The notes beneath the pieces are model-generated. The model was not told the DNA's origin, did no database searches, and saw only the letters and a program-made list of their open reading frames with translations. This document shows, piece after piece, positions 51,136 to 59,973 of a stretch of 64,000 bases of DNA. Numbering within the stretch: the first letter of the stretch is position 1; each line of letters opens with the position of its first letter. Origin of the DNA: Streptomyces sp. WMMB303 (lineage in GTDB: Bacteria > Actinomycetota > Actinomycetes > Streptomycetales > Streptomycetaceae); assembly GCF_029351045.1 (NCBI RefSeq), contig NZ_JARKIN010000001.1, forward strand, positions 2,318,001 through 2,382,000, in the 5' to 3' direction. The translations under genes and the position numbers were made by a program.

Positions 51136-52071
51136 CTACCCGAACGTGCCCTCCGGCGGGGGCGGGGATGCCGTTGCCGTCGCGTCCGTCACCACCGCGG
51201 CGCCGGCCGTGAACGCCTCCAGGGAACGCCCGGCCTCCACCCGGCCGGGATGCGGATCGCCCGCCGTGCGCCGGGTCAGCTCGGCGACGGGCAGCTCGCC
51301 CGCGGCTGCCAGCAGCACACCGTTGCCGAACCTGCGGCCGCGCAGCACCGCGGGGTCGGCGAGCAGGCAGCGCTCCGGGAAGACCGCGGCCGCCGTGGCG
51401 GTCTGGGCCCGCAGGTGGCGCAGCGACTTGCCGTCCACGATGTTCGCCGCGTACCACCCGTCGGGGCGCAGCACCCGCCGCACCTCGTGCAGAAATTCCA
51501 CGCTGGTGAGGTGCGCGGGGGTGCGGGCTCCGCCGAAGACGTCGGCGATGACGAGATCCGCCCACGCCTCGGGCAGCTTCTCCACAGCGGCGCGCGCGTC
51601 GCCGCTCCGCACCCTGAGGCGTCGGCCCGGCTCCAGCGGGAGGTGCTCGCGCACCAGCCGGGTCAGCGCCTCGTCCACCTCCACCACCTGCTGTGTGGAG
51701 CGCGGCCGGGTGGCGGCGACGTACCGCGGCAGCGTGAGCGCCCCGCCTCCCAGGTGCAGGACCTGGACCGGGCGGCCGGGAGGCGCGAGGACGTCGACCA
51801 CGTGCCCGAGTCTGCGCTGGTACTCGAAGCCGAGGTGGGTGGGGTCGGCGAGGTCGACGTAGGACTGCGGGGCCTCGTCCAGCAGCAGGGACCAGGCGTG
51901 CGGGCGGTCGGGGTCGGGCACCAGCGCCGCCACGCCGCCATCCACCTCCGCGCGGACGACGCCGGCGCCCCGGCCCCTGCTCCGCGGTGCGGAGCGCTGT
52001 CCGGAGCGCCCCGCGTCGCTCGCCCTGCCGCCGCGCTCGTCGGCGTGCCGCCGTGCCGTACCCCGTGCCAT
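51136..52071 (-). CDS. Spermidine synthase-like methyltransferase-fold protein
   Basis: A 311-aa protein of the spermidine-synthase/class I methyltransferase fold. VQVLHLGGGALTLPRYVAATRP is the nucleotide-loop strand, QQVVEVDEALTRLVREHLPL carries the acidic loop, RVRSGDARAAVEKLPEAWADLVIADVFGG is the next acidic strand, and EVRRVLRPDGWYAANIVDG follows. The N-terminal ~40 residues are Arg-rich and disordered. Real spermidine synthases keep an aminopropyl-binding Asp pair; here the loop reads DVFGGARTPAH instead of DSTDP, so it is probably not a true spermidine synthase. ATG 52071 is chosen; the longer upstream frame crosses an AT-rich promoter region. Confidence 0.8.
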   Translation of the reverse strand: MARGTARRHADERGGRASDAGRSGQRSAPRSRGRGAGVVRAEVDGGVAALVPDPDRPHAWSLLLDEAPQSYVDLADPTHLGFEYQRRLGHVVDVLAPPGRPVQVLHLGGGALTLPRYVAATRPRSTQQVVEVDEALTRLVREHLPLEPGRRLRVRSGDARAAVEKLPEAWADLVIADVFGGARTPAHLTSVEFLHEVRRVLRPDGWYAANIVDGKSLRHLRAQTATAAAVFPERCLLADPAVLRGRRFGNGVLLAAAGELPVAELTRRTAGDPHPGRVEAGRSLEAFTAGAAVVTDATATASPPPPEGTFG

Positions 52072-52318
52072 GCAGCCATTGTCCGACACTCTTCCCAGGT
52101 AACCCACACGAGCGGTTTCCCGATGGCGCCGCGCGCCCGTACGGGATCGTTCCCCCTCGTCCCGTAGGGTGCGGCGGCTCAACTCCCGTTGAGTGACTAC
52201 AATACGAAAAGTGCGGAATTCTTGCTTTCGCCTTTGACCGTCCTTGATTCTCTCTTTTGTCGCTCCGAAATCGAGCGACCGGCTCTGTCGGCCGTGCGAC
52301 TGAGGAAAGAGGAAAGGA

Positions 52319-52786
52319 ATGAAAGTTCGGAATTCCCTGGCTTCGCTGGGCATGAGCGCGGTACTCGCGCTCGGAATCGGCGGCGCAATGGCTCCCGCGG
52401 CGGCAGCCGCGGCACCCGGCGCCACCGCACCCGGCGCCACCGCACCCGGCGCGGCCGCGGCCGGCGCTCCCACACCCGGGGTGGCGGCGAACGCGGACTA
52501 CGCGAGCAAGGACCTGAAGACCGGCGGGATCCGGACCGGCAAGGCGTCGCCCGCCGGCCGGTTCGGACAGGCCCTGCCTCCGGCGCGGGCCTCCCTGCGC
52601 TGCTGGAGGCCCTACCTCTCCGGACGGGTCTTCGCGATCTCCTGCTCCGGGTCGGCGTACCGGGTCTTCGTCGACTGCTCGAACCGGGTCCGCTACGTCA
52701 CGCCCGTCCTGTCGGGCAGCAAGCGCGTGACGCTGGTCTGCCCGGCCGGCACCCGGGCACTGCGCGGCGGCGCCTACGGGCGCTGA
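52319..52786 (+). CDS. Secreted cysteine-containing hypothetical protein
   Basis: A 155-aa secreted protein. A signal peptide (MKVRNSLASLGMSAVLALGIGGAMAPAAAA) is followed by an Ala/Pro/Gly/Thr repeat region of about 25 residues, encoded by a 15-base tandem repeat (52412-52456, three units). The C-terminal domain (about 95-150) has four cysteines (LRCWRPYLSG, AISCSGSAYRVFVDCSN, VTLVCPAGTR), probably two disulfides, and beta-prone strands. GAGGAAAGG precedes the ATG. The 247-base upstream region is AT-rich with an obvious promoter character. No known family; small secreted proteins of this design are common around Streptomyces development and cell-surface loci. Confidence 0.7.
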   Translation: MKVRNSLASLGMSAVLALGIGGAMAPAAAAAAPGATAPGATAPGAAAAGAPTPGVAANADYASKDLKTGGIRTGKASPAGRFGQALPPARASLRCWRPYLSGRVFAISCSGSAYRVFVDCSNRVRYVTPVLSGSKRVTLVCPAGTRALRGGAYGR

Positions 52787-52802
52787 TCCCGCGGAGCCCA
52801 GT

Positions 52803-52841
52803 GGGCTGCCGAGCGTTCCGGGGCGGGGCGCTGGGCAGCCC
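52803..52841. terminator. Terminator hairpin between convergent genes
   Basis: GGGCTGCC and its complement form an 8-bp stem, extended inward by AGCG/CGCT after one mismatch, between genes ending at 52786 (plus) and 52854 (minus). Confidence 0.6.
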
Positions 52842-52853
52842 TTCGGTGCGCCG

Positions 52854-53267
52854 TCATCCGCGCCCGGCGGCGGCGATGGTGCGGGCCGCCTCGCCGAGAG
52901 CGGCGCGGAGTTCGGCGGGCTCGGTGGCGTGCGCGTAGGCGCCCTCCGGGGGCACCAGCCAGCCCGTGCCGGCCACCGGGGGCTCGCCCGACGCGCCGCG
53001 CGTCCCGGCTCCGTACCCCCCGGCCGCCGGCAGGGCGGTCTGGGTGCAGGCGCTGCCCGGCAGGTCCCAGCAGTCCGCGGTGCCGGGCGGGACGAGGAAG
53101 CCGAGGGTGTCCCCGGCGCGGTCGTGCAGCACCGGGCCGACACCGTCACGGAGCCTGAGGATGTCCACGGCCTCGAGCCCGTGCCGGGCGGGCACGGTCA
53201 CCAGGTCACAGGGGCCGGGAACGCACCGGGCCGCCCGCGCGTCGCTGCCTACGCCAGTGTCCAACAA
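52854..53267 (-). CDS. Conserved Streptomyces protein of unknown function
   Basis: A 137-aa protein. Key segments are RAARCVPGPCDLVTVPARHGLEAVDILR, GPVLHDRAGDTLGFLVPPGTADCWDLPGSAC, and GTGWLVPPEGAYAHATEPAELRAALGEAARTIAAA. The pattern matches proteins present in many Streptomyces genomes; the N-terminal part resembles the bifunctional primase/polymerase N-domain fold only faintly, so no function is claimed. The TTG at 53267 has GAGGAGG 8 bases upstream, and a second TTG is next to it. It is divergent from the NsdA-like gene (170-base gap). Confidence 0.68.
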   Translation of the reverse strand: MLDTGVGSDARAARCVPGPCDLVTVPARHGLEAVDILRLRDGVGPVLHDRAGDTLGFLVPPGTADCWDLPGSACTQTALPAAGGYGAGTRGASGEPPVAGTGWLVPPEGAYAHATEPAELRAALGEAARTIAAAGRG

Positions 53268-53437
53268 CTCAGACGCCTCCTCGCGGTCGTTGTGCCACGT
53301 TCAACGGCTGTCTTTGTCAACGGCTACGGCGGCGAACCAGCGCATTGGATGGCACTTCATGGCAGAAGCAGGGTGAGATATCCCGTTTGTAGCCAAACAC
53401 TGGGTGCCCGCACCGTCACAGCCGGTACGTTTCAGCC

Positions 53438-54904
53438 ATGGCGTCGCCACCCTCAACGTCACCAGCACCGCAGCATCGCCCCAACACCGCTTTCCGGGCG
53501 CTGAGGGGGCATCTCTCCCCGGGGGAGTTCGCGGCGGCCGTGCGCCGCTCGGCCCGCGAGATCGGCGAGCAGGTCTCCTGCGACGCGCGCTACATCGGCC
53601 GCGTGGAGTCCGGGGAGATCAGATGCCCCAACTACGCCTACGAGCGGGTGTTCCTGCACATGTTTCCGGGCTGTTCGCTGACGGACATGGGCTTCGCACC
53701 CCGCGAGGCGGTGCGCGGTCGTGCAGCGCGCACTCGCAGGGCGCATGCGGATGAGCGTGCGCCCCTGCAATCCCCCACGCGCCGCAACGATTCCACCCAC
53801 TCGCCACACCCCCCGTTCACCATCCGTTCCGACAGCCCTGGTTTCACCGCATTCCTCAACTGTCCCGAGTACGACGAGGAGAGCGACGTGCTACGTCGCG
53901 CTTTCATGACCGGCGGTCCAGCCGCCCTTGCCACCACCTCCCTGGGCGGTACCGCGCCCAGCGCCCGGGCCGCCCACCCCGCGCCCCCGGCAGTCCCCGC
54001 ACACGCGCACGTGGGGGACGCCGAGGCCGGTGCCGTCGAGGACGCCGTGCGCCGGATCCGGCTGCTCGACGACCGGCACGGCGGCACCCGGCTCTACCGC
54101 CGGGCCATCGGCTCGCTGCAGGCCGCGTACGGCATGCTGGACGCGGGCACCCACCGTCAGTCGATCACCGACAGGCTGCACGCGGGGGCGGGCGAACTGG
54201 CCATCTCCGTGGGCTGGCTGGCCCACGACTCCGGCCGCTACAGCGACGCCCGCTCGCACTACGGGGAGGCACTGGCCACCGCGCGGGTCGCCCAGGACCC
54301 GGCGCTGGAGGCGCACGCGTTCTGCAACACCGCCTTCCTCGCCCGCGACGCGGGCCGCCCGCGCGAGGCCGTACGCGCCGCGCAGGCGGGCCGGCAGGCC
54401 GCGGAGAGCCTCGGCTCGCACCATCTGCTGTCGCTGCTCGCGCTGCGCGAGGCCGGGGGCTGGTCCGGCCTGGGCGACCGGGCGGGCTGCCAACAGGCGC
54501 TGGCCCGGGCCCGCCGCCTCTTCGGCAAGGGCACCCGCGAGAACGACCCCGAGTGGATGACCTTCTTCGGGGAGGCGGAGTTGGAGGGGCTGGAGGCGCA
54601 GTGCTGGTCGGCGCTGGGCATGTGGGACCGCGCCGCGGAGCACGCCGCCCGGGCCGTGCAGCTCCAGGACCCGCACTTCACCCGCAACCGCGCGCTGTTC
54701 ACCGCCGAACTCGCGGGCGATCTGGCCGCGCTGGGCCAGGCTGAGGAGGCGGCGGCCGCCGGATCGCAGGCGCTGGACTTCCTCGGTCGCGTCCAGTCCA
54801 CCCGGATCAGCGCCATGCTGGAGGCGGCAGCCGAACGGCTCACCGCCTTCCGCGGAGAGCCCGCGGTGGCCGCCTTCCTCCACCGCCGGGCGGCGACGGT
54901 CTGA
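53438..54904 (+). CDS. NsdA-like regulator (HTH-like N-domain plus TPR-like helical domain)
   Basis: A 488-aa soluble protein. The N-terminal domain (about residues 18-95) contains HLSPGEFAAAVRRSAREIGEQVSCDARYIGRVESGEIRCPNYAYERVFLHMFPG, an HTH-like module. A Ser/Pro/Arg-rich linker with EESDVLRRAFMTGG near residue 147 follows, then a long helical TPR-like domain (about 195-480: HAGAGELAISVGWLAHDSGRYSDARSHYGEAL, HAFCNTAFLARDAGRPREAVRAAQ). This architecture and these motifs fit the NsdA family, which I remember as negatively affecting antibiotic production and sporulation in S. coelicolor. Several paralogues exist per genome, so exact orthology is not claimed. ATG 53438 is the first start in frame after a promoter-like AT-rich region. 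Confidence 0.82.
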   Translation: MASPPSTSPAPQHRPNTAFRALRGHLSPGEFAAAVRRSAREIGEQVSCDARYIGRVESGEIRCPNYAYERVFLHMFPGCSLTDMGFAPREAVRGRAARTRRAHADERAPLQSPTRRNDSTHSPHPPFTIRSDSPGFTAFLNCPEYDEESDVLRRAFMTGGPAALATTSLGGTAPSARAAHPAPPAVPAHAHVGDAEAGAVEDAVRRIRLLDDRHGGTRLYRRAIGSLQAAYGMLDAGTHRQSITDRLHAGAGELAISVGWLAHDSGRYSDARSHYGEALATARVAQDPALEAHAFCNTAFLARDAGRPREAVRAAQAGRQAAESLGSHHLLSLLALREAGGWSGLGDRAGCQQALARARRLFGKGTRENDPEWMTFFGEAELEGLEAQCWSALGMWDRAAEHAARAVQLQDPHFTRNRALFTAELAGDLAALGQAEEAAAAGSQALDFLGRVQSTRISAMLEAAAERLTAFRGEPAVAAFLHRRAATV

Positions 54905-54943
54905 CGGGCGGCGGCCGAGGGGACCGCGGGCGCAGCGGATCGG

Positions 54944-55537
54944 TCAGTCCAGGTGCCCGGTGTCGTTCCAGCGCTCGACGGCGGGATCGCCGTAGGCCCA
55001 GCCGAGGACGGAGAGCGAGGCGGGGTCCAGCTTCAGGCGGGCCGCGAACGACGGGTCGTAGCCCAGCCAGCGGGCCCCCAGCACGCGCAGGATGTGGCCG
55101 TGCGCGAAGACCAGCACGTCGCGGTCGGCCGAGCGCGCCCAGCGCACCACCTCATCGGCACGGGCGGCGACCTCGGCCAGCGTCTCGCCGCCGGTCACGC
55201 CGTCCCGCCAGATGAACCAGTCGTCCCCGGCACGCTCCCGGATCTGCGGCGGAGTCAGCCCCTCGTAGTCGCCGTAGTCCCACTCCATCAGGGCGTCCCA
55301 CGGCTCCGCCTGCGGGAAGCCCGCCAGCTCGCAGGTCTCACTGGCGCGCACCAGCGGGCTGGTGCGCACCTCGACGCCGGGCAGCCCGTTCCAGGGCGCC
55401 CGGTGCAGCCGCTCGCCCAGCAGCTTCGCCATCCGGCGCCCCTCGTCCAGCAGCGGGACGTCCGTGCGGCCGGTGTGCTGCCCGGTCACCGACCATGCGG
55501 TCTGACCGTGCCGGACGAGGAGGATGCGCGCTGCCAT
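54944..55537 (-). CDS. Histidine phosphatase family protein (phosphoglycerate mutase-like)
   Basis: A 197-aa phosphatase with the RHG motif at the N-terminus ([40 protein letters not shown]; catalytic His near residue 9). Further features are [34 protein letters not shown] (second acidic region) and [20 protein letters not shown] (second catalytic His). Length and order are those of the cofactor-independent-acid-phosphatase-like branch. The substrate is unknown. It is divergent from the nuclease gene at 55695 and not obviously part of that operon. Confidence 0.9.
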   Translation of the reverse strand: MAARILLVRHGQTAWSVTGQHTGRTDVPLLDEGRRMAKLLGERLHRAPWNGLPGVEVRTSPLVRASETCELAGFPQAEPWDALMEWDYGDYEGLTPPQIRERAGDDWFIWRDGVTGGETLAEVAARADEVVRWARSADRDVLVFAHGHILRVLGARWLGYDPSFAARLKLDPASLSVLGWAYGDPAVERWNDTGHLD

Positions 55538-55694
55538 GGAGACCTCTCGGACGTGCTTCTCGGTGCTCCGGTCTGTCCGGAAACCACCCCTCCATCTTCA
55601 CTCAGCCCGCGCGGAAACGACCGGGCGGGGGCGCGTTGTCAGCGCTGGATGCGAGACTTCGCCGGGTACCGCACCCTCCCCCGAGGCCACGCCG

Positions 55695-56924
55695 ATGACT
55701 CGCTCCTCGCCACCGAAGCAGACCCCGCCGCAGGGCGCCGAACCGACGGGCCGGCGTGCCACGCCGCAGCGGCTCGCCGAGTTGCGCGGCGGGCCCGACG
55801 TGCCGCAGCGCCCGCTGGACGCGCGGGCACTGTCCGCGCTCGCCGCCAACCCGGGCTGCCGGCGCCGGGCGCTGCTGGACGGCGCGGGCGTGGACAAGAG
55901 CGCGGTCGCCCAGGCCCTCGGCGCGCCCGCTCCGTTCGGCCAGTCGCAGTTCGCGCTGGTCCGCGGCAACGTGTTCGAGGCGCGGGTGAAGGCGGACGGC
56001 GGCCAGGTCCTGCTCGAACTGCTGTGCAGCCACACCGGTGCGGACCGTCCGGATCCGGCCGAGATCACCGTGCCGGAGCTGACCGCAGACGGCCCGGCCT
56101 CGCGCGCCTTCCGCACCCGCGAGGCGCTCTCCGCGGCGGAGGAGGGGGGCTGGACGCTGCTGGATCATCCGCTGCTCTCGCTCCAGGTGGCCGGCTCCAC
56201 CGCCTATCTGGAGCCGGACGCGCTGGCCGTCCACCCGGACGGCACGGTGTCGATCATCGAGATCAAGTCCTTCCCGATCCTGGACGGAGCGGCCGATCCG
56301 GTGAAGGCGGGCGCCGCCGCCCGGCAGGCGGCGGTCTACGCACTCGCGCTGGAGGATCTGCGGCCGGTGCGTGAACAGGCACTGCTGGTGTGCCCGAAGG
56401 ACTTCTCCAACCTGCCCACCGGTGGCCTGCTGCCGCTGCGCAAGCAGATCGCCGCCACCCGCCGCCAGCTGAGGCGGCTGACCGGGCTGGAGGAGATCGC
56501 CGCCGAACTGCCCGCCGGCGCCCACTTCGCCCCGGCCCAGGAGCCCGGCGCGCTGGCGGCGGCCGTCGAGGCCGTGCCCGCCGCGTACGCACCGGAGTGC
56601 CTGTCCACCTGCGAGCTGGCGTTCCACTGCCGCGACCGGGCCCGCCGGGAGGGCGAAGTGGTCGCGCTGGGCCGCTCGGTGCGAGGCGAGCTGGGCGGCC
56701 TGGGGACGGTGTCCGAGGTGCTCGCGGCGGCCTCCGGGGATCCGGCGGACCCCGCGCCGGATCCGGCGGCGGCGCTGCTGCGCAGGGCGGCGACGCTGCG
56801 GGCCGAGGCGCTGTCCGCCGCGCGGTCGGCCGGCACGTCCGAGACGTGCGGCGAGGATACGGCGGCTGCCGGAACCGGTGGGCCGGTGCCCGCGCCCGCC
56901 GACCCGCGGACGGAGGCGCCCTGA
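55695..56924 (+). CDS. RecB/Cas4-type PD-(D/E)XK nuclease with predicted Fe-S cluster
   Basis: A 409-aa protein with the full set of RecB-family nuclease residues: Glu95 (GNVFEARV), Asp175 (YLEPDAL), Glu189-Ile-Lys191 (IIEIKS), and the Gln211-x3-Tyr215 motif (RQAAVYALAL). Four cysteines sit as in Cas4/AddB iron-sulfur nucleases: Cys55 (ANPGCRRR) before the nuclease core and Cys302, Cys306, Cys312 (ECLSTCELAFHC) after it. The first ~40 residues and the last ~70 are disordered, Pro/Ala-rich. ATG 55695 is chosen because homology-like features begin soon after. The stop TGA shares its A with the ATG of the next gene, the first of two couplings in a three-gene operon. Expected activity: Mg-dependent DNA cleavage. 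Confidence 0.82.
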   Translation: MTRSSPPKQTPPQGAEPTGRRATPQRLAELRGGPDVPQRPLDARALSALAANPGCRRRALLDGAGVDKSAVAQALGAPAPFGQSQFALVRGNVFEARVKADGGQVLLELLCSHTGADRPDPAEITVPELTADGPASRAFRTREALSAAEEGGWTLLDHPLLSLQVAGSTAYLEPDALAVHPDGTVSIIEIKSFPILDGAADPVKAGAAARQAAVYALALEDLRPVREQALLVCPKDFSNLPTGGLLPLRKQIAATRRQLRRLTGLEEIAAELPAGAHFAPAQEPGALAAAVEAVPAAYAPECLSTCELAFHCRDRARREGEVVALGRSVRGELGGLGTVSEVLAAASGDPADPAPDPAAALLRRAATLRAEALSAARSAGTSETCGEDTAAAGTGGPVPAPADPRTEAP

Positions 56925-58459
56925 TGTCGCTGCTGAGCGCGCTGGCGCGGATGGAGGCCGCCGCGAGCGGCCGCGCGCGGCCGGTGGCGACCGTGCGCCA
57001 CCGGCATCTGGCCGAACGCCCGCTCGTTCTCGTCCCGTTGACGACCGCAGGTGAGAACGGCGCGCCACTGGGGGTGATGCTGGGCACCGAACGGACGGCG
57101 CCCGAGGTGTTCACCGTGGCGCAGCCGCGCGACCGCGATCTGCGGTTCGCCTTCCTGGGGCGGCTGGCGGAGGCGATGCTGCCGCACCTGGAGTCCTGCC
57201 AGGACGAGGTGGAGCTGGTCGAGCGCAAGGAGACCGACCCGGAGACCGGAAAGCGGGTCACCGTCGAGGCGGAGCTGTGCGCCGACGCGCCGCAGGTGCT
57301 GGTCCCCACCGGCCCCGGCGTGGATTTCGTGCGGCTGCTGGGACGCTCGACGCGGTTCCGGCGGACCGCCGAGGAGGATCCGGAGGCCCAGCATCCGGCG
57401 CCGCCCCGGGTGCCGCTGCTGGGCCGCTGGCTGACGCACTACGGCGAACGTGCCCGGGTGCCGGGGTCCTCACTGCTGCTGCCCATGACGGGGCTGCTGT
57501 CCCGGCACTGGGCCACCGGACAGAGCCAGTTGGAGGACCAGCACCTGGGCGCGCTGCTGGCCTGGCTGGCGCCGCCGGACGGGCTCGGCGGAGCCGAGGC
57601 GGCGCTCCGGGCCGAGCTGGGCCGGGACGAGCGCGGCCAGCTCCTGGTGCCGCCCGCCGGACCCGCGACCGACCCGGCGTTCGACAACGAGCTGCTGGCC
57701 CCGGCGCTCGCGCGGCACGACCGCGGGGTGCCCGGCGCCGCCCAGGAGGTGCACGACCTGGTCGCGGGCCAGCTCAGCGCCACCTGGGAGGCCATGTGGC
57801 AGGGCGTCGACCTGCTGCGGACGCTGCCGGACGCCGCGCATCTGCCCGACAGGTGGCGCCGCGACCGGCAGTCCTACACCCACCATCGGGACCGGCTGCG
57901 GGCCGGCGAGCCGCCGCAGCCGCGCCGGGACGACGCGGTGACGGCCGCCCGCAAGCTCGCCATGCGCGAGCAGCGGCAGGCGGAGCTGGACGCCCAGGAG
58001 GCGCTGGACGACCCACTGGTGATGGCCGTGCGGCGGCTGGCGGGCGAGGCGTTCCTGGCGGAGGTGCTGGAGGTCGAGATGGCGTACTCGGACGGCAAAC
58101 GGCCCTCGCCTCGCCCGCTGGTCACGGTGCACACCCAGGACGCGCCGCTGCTGTCCGACGGGGACAAGCTGCACCGCCGGCTGCCCGCCGGCGGCCGGCA
58201 GCGGGCCGAGCTGGCGGAGCTGGCGGGGCCCGGGGAGTACGTACTGCGGCTGGTCGGCGGGATGGGCCGGGGCAAGGAGCCGGCGCCGGGCACGGTGCCG
58301 GAGAAGGGTGATCTGACGTGCTGGACGGTGTTCGAGCACGCGCCGCGGGGCGGGCCCGGGCTGCCGGAGCCGGAGGAGACGCCCTGGACGCACGGCGGCC
58401 CGCCGGGCGACCGGGTCGCGGAGCAGCCGGACCCGGTGACCGCGGAGGACGTGCTGTGA
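56924..58459 (+). CDS. Unknown protein coupled to nuclease and helicase genes
   Basis: A 511-aa soluble protein of no family I recognise. It is acidic and Leu/Ala/Arg-rich, largely helical in the middle (LGALLAWLAPPDGLGGAEAALRAEL, VHDLVAGQLSATWEAMWQGVDLLR), with possible beta strands at the start (ATVRHRHLAERPLVLVPLTTAGENGAPLGVMLG). A C-terminal strand-rich part (PRPLVTVHTQDAPLLSDGDKLHRRL, GEYVLRLVGGMG) resembles an OB- or SH3-like barrel only in broad shape. There is no Walker motif, PD-(D/E)XK or cysteine cluster. TGATG and GTGA overlaps tie it to the nuclease before and the helicase after. Its position suggests a DNA-binding or bridging subunit; this is inference. Confidence 0.75.
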   Translation: MSLLSALARMEAAASGRARPVATVRHRHLAERPLVLVPLTTAGENGAPLGVMLGTERTAPEVFTVAQPRDRDLRFAFLGRLAEAMLPHLESCQDEVELVERKETDPETGKRVTVEAELCADAPQVLVPTGPGVDFVRLLGRSTRFRRTAEEDPEAQHPAPPRVPLLGRWLTHYGERARVPGSSLLLPMTGLLSRHWATGQSQLEDQHLGALLAWLAPPDGLGGAEAALRAELGRDERGQLLVPPAGPATDPAFDNELLAPALARHDRGVPGAAQEVHDLVAGQLSATWEAMWQGVDLLRTLPDAAHLPDRWRRDRQSYTHHRDRLRAGEPPQPRRDDAVTAARKLAMREQRQAELDAQEALDDPLVMAVRRLAGEAFLAEVLEVEMAYSDGKRPSPRPLVTVHTQDAPLLSDGDKLHRRLPAGGRQRAELAELAGPGEYVLRLVGGMGRGKEPAPGTVPEKGDLTCWTVFEHAPRGGPGLPEPEETPWTHGGPPGDRVAEQPDPVTAEDVL

Positions 58460-59868
58460 CGGCGCTGGTGGAGCAGCCCGGGGGCCCGCCGCGGGCGGGA
58501 GGCGGGGACGCGGAGGGCACGGCCGACCCGGGCCGGGCCGCCGCCGCGGCCACCGAGGCGATCCTGGCCGACACGCTGGGGGGCGCGCACCGGGGCGTGG
58601 TGGTGAACTCGCCGCCCGGCGCGGGCAAGTCCACCCTCGTGGTGCGGGCCGCGCGCGAGCTGGCCGCAGCCGGCCATCCGCTGATGGTCGTCGCGCAGAC
58701 CAACGCGCAGGTGGACGACCTGGTGGACCGGCTGGCGACAGCCGACCCCGAGCTGCCGGTGGGGCGGCTGCACAGCAGTGAGCCCAGGCCCTACGACCCG
58801 ATGCTGGACCGGCACCCCTCGGTGCGGCCCTCCGCGAAGCCCGCGGATCTGGCGGGGCTGGAGGTGGTCGTCTCCACCGCGGCGAAGTGGGCGTGGGTGG
58901 CGCCGGAGCAGCCGTGGCGGCACGCGATCGTCGACGAGGCGTACCAGATGCGTTCGGACGCGCTGCTGGCCGTGGCCGGGCTGTTCGAGCGGGCGCTGTT
59001 CGTGGGCGATCCGGGGCAGCTCGATCCGTTCAGCCAGGTCGGGGTCGAGCAGTGGGCGGGCCAGGCGCACGATCCCTCCGCCGGTGCGGTCGGCACGCTG
59101 CTGGCGCACAATCCCGGGCTGCCGCAGCATCGGCTGCCGGTCTCCTGGCGGCTGCCCGCCTCGGCCGCCGAGCTGGTGTCGGACGCGTTCTATCCGTACA
59201 CGCCGTTCCGCAGCGGGACGGGACCCGGCGAGCGGCGGCTCGCCTTCACCGGGCCGGCCGACGGCTCGCCGCTGGACGCGGTGCTGGACGAGGCCGCCGC
59301 GGCCGGTTGGGGCCTGCTGGAGCTGCCCGCGGCCCGCACGCCCCGGACGGACCCGGAGGCCGTCGCGGCGGTCGCGCGGCTGGTGCACCGGATGCTGGAG
59401 CGGGAGGGCCGCACCCGCGGCGAGAAGCACGGCGACGGCGACCCGGACTCGCCGCTGTCCGCCGACCGGATCGCGGTGGGCACGGCGCACCGGGACCAGG
59501 CGGCGGCGGTCCGGGCGGCGCTGGCCGCGCCGGGCGGGGCCGGGGGCGACGCCGCGGCGCGGGTCACCGTCGACACGGCCAACCGGCTCCAGGGGCGGGA
59601 GTTCGACGTCACCGTCGTGCTGCACCCGCTGTCCGGGCGGCCGGACGCGACCGACTTCCATCTGGAGACGGGACGGCTGTGCGTGCTGGCGTCGCGGCAC
59701 CGGCACGCGTGCGTGGTGGTGTGCCGGGCGGGCGTCGCCGCCCTGCTGGACGACCATCCGGCGACCGAACCGGTGCAGCTGGGCGCCGCGGCGCCCGCTC
59801 CGGACGGCTGGGAGGCCCATCAGGCGGTGCTGGCGCACCTGGCCCGGCACCGGGTGCGGGAGGAGTGA
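58456..59868 (+). CDS. Superfamily 1 (UPF1/Dna2-like) helicase/ATPase
   Basis: A 470-aa P-loop helicase with SF1 motifs in order: Walker A SPPGAGKST (residues 52-60), motif Ia QTNAQVDDLV (81-90), Walker B/motif II IVDEAYQM (158-165), motif III FVGDPGQLDP (182-191), motif IV SWRLP (230-234), motif V TVDTANRLQGREFDVTVV (371-388) and motif VI LASRHRHACVVV (411-422) with the arginine finger. It is shorter than stand-alone UPF1/Dna2 helicases because accessory domains are absent, and the nuclease is a separate gene. GTG start, overlapping the preceding stop by GTGA. With the two upstream genes it resembles a split version of the RecB-like-nuclease/helicase fusion proteins found in other bacteria. 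Confidence 0.85.
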   Translation: MTALVEQPGGPPRAGGGDAEGTADPGRAAAAATEAILADTLGGAHRGVVVNSPPGAGKSTLVVRAARELAAAGHPLMVVAQTNAQVDDLVDRLATADPELPVGRLHSSEPRPYDPMLDRHPSVRPSAKPADLAGLEVVVSTAAKWAWVAPEQPWRHAIVDEAYQMRSDALLAVAGLFERALFVGDPGQLDPFSQVGVEQWAGQAHDPSAGAVGTLLAHNPGLPQHRLPVSWRLPASAAELVSDAFYPYTPFRSGTGPGERRLAFTGPADGSPLDAVLDEAAAAGWGLLELPAARTPRTDPEAVAAVARLVHRMLEREGRTRGEKHGDGDPDSPLSADRIAVGTAHRDQAAAVRAALAAPGGAGGDAAARVTVDTANRLQGREFDVTVVLHPLSGRPDATDFHLETGRLCVLASRHRHACVVVCRAGVAALLDDHPATEPVQLGAAAPAPDGWEAHQAVLAHLARHRVREE

Positions 59869-59882
59869 CCGCGCGGGCCCGC

Positions 59883-59899
59883 CGGCTGCGGAGCAGCCG
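59883..59899 (+). terminator. Small hairpin after the helicase gene
   Basis: A perfect 7-bp stem (CGGCTGC and complement) with a 3-base loop, 15 bases after the helicase stop, inside a longer imperfect GC-rich inverted repeat. Weak evidence for a terminator. Confidence 0.4.
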
Positions 59900-59973
59900 C
59901 TTCCGCGGGCCGTGCGGAGGCGCGGGTGCGGAGCGCACAATGGAGGGCGGCCCACCGTCTTGGAGGTATGTAC

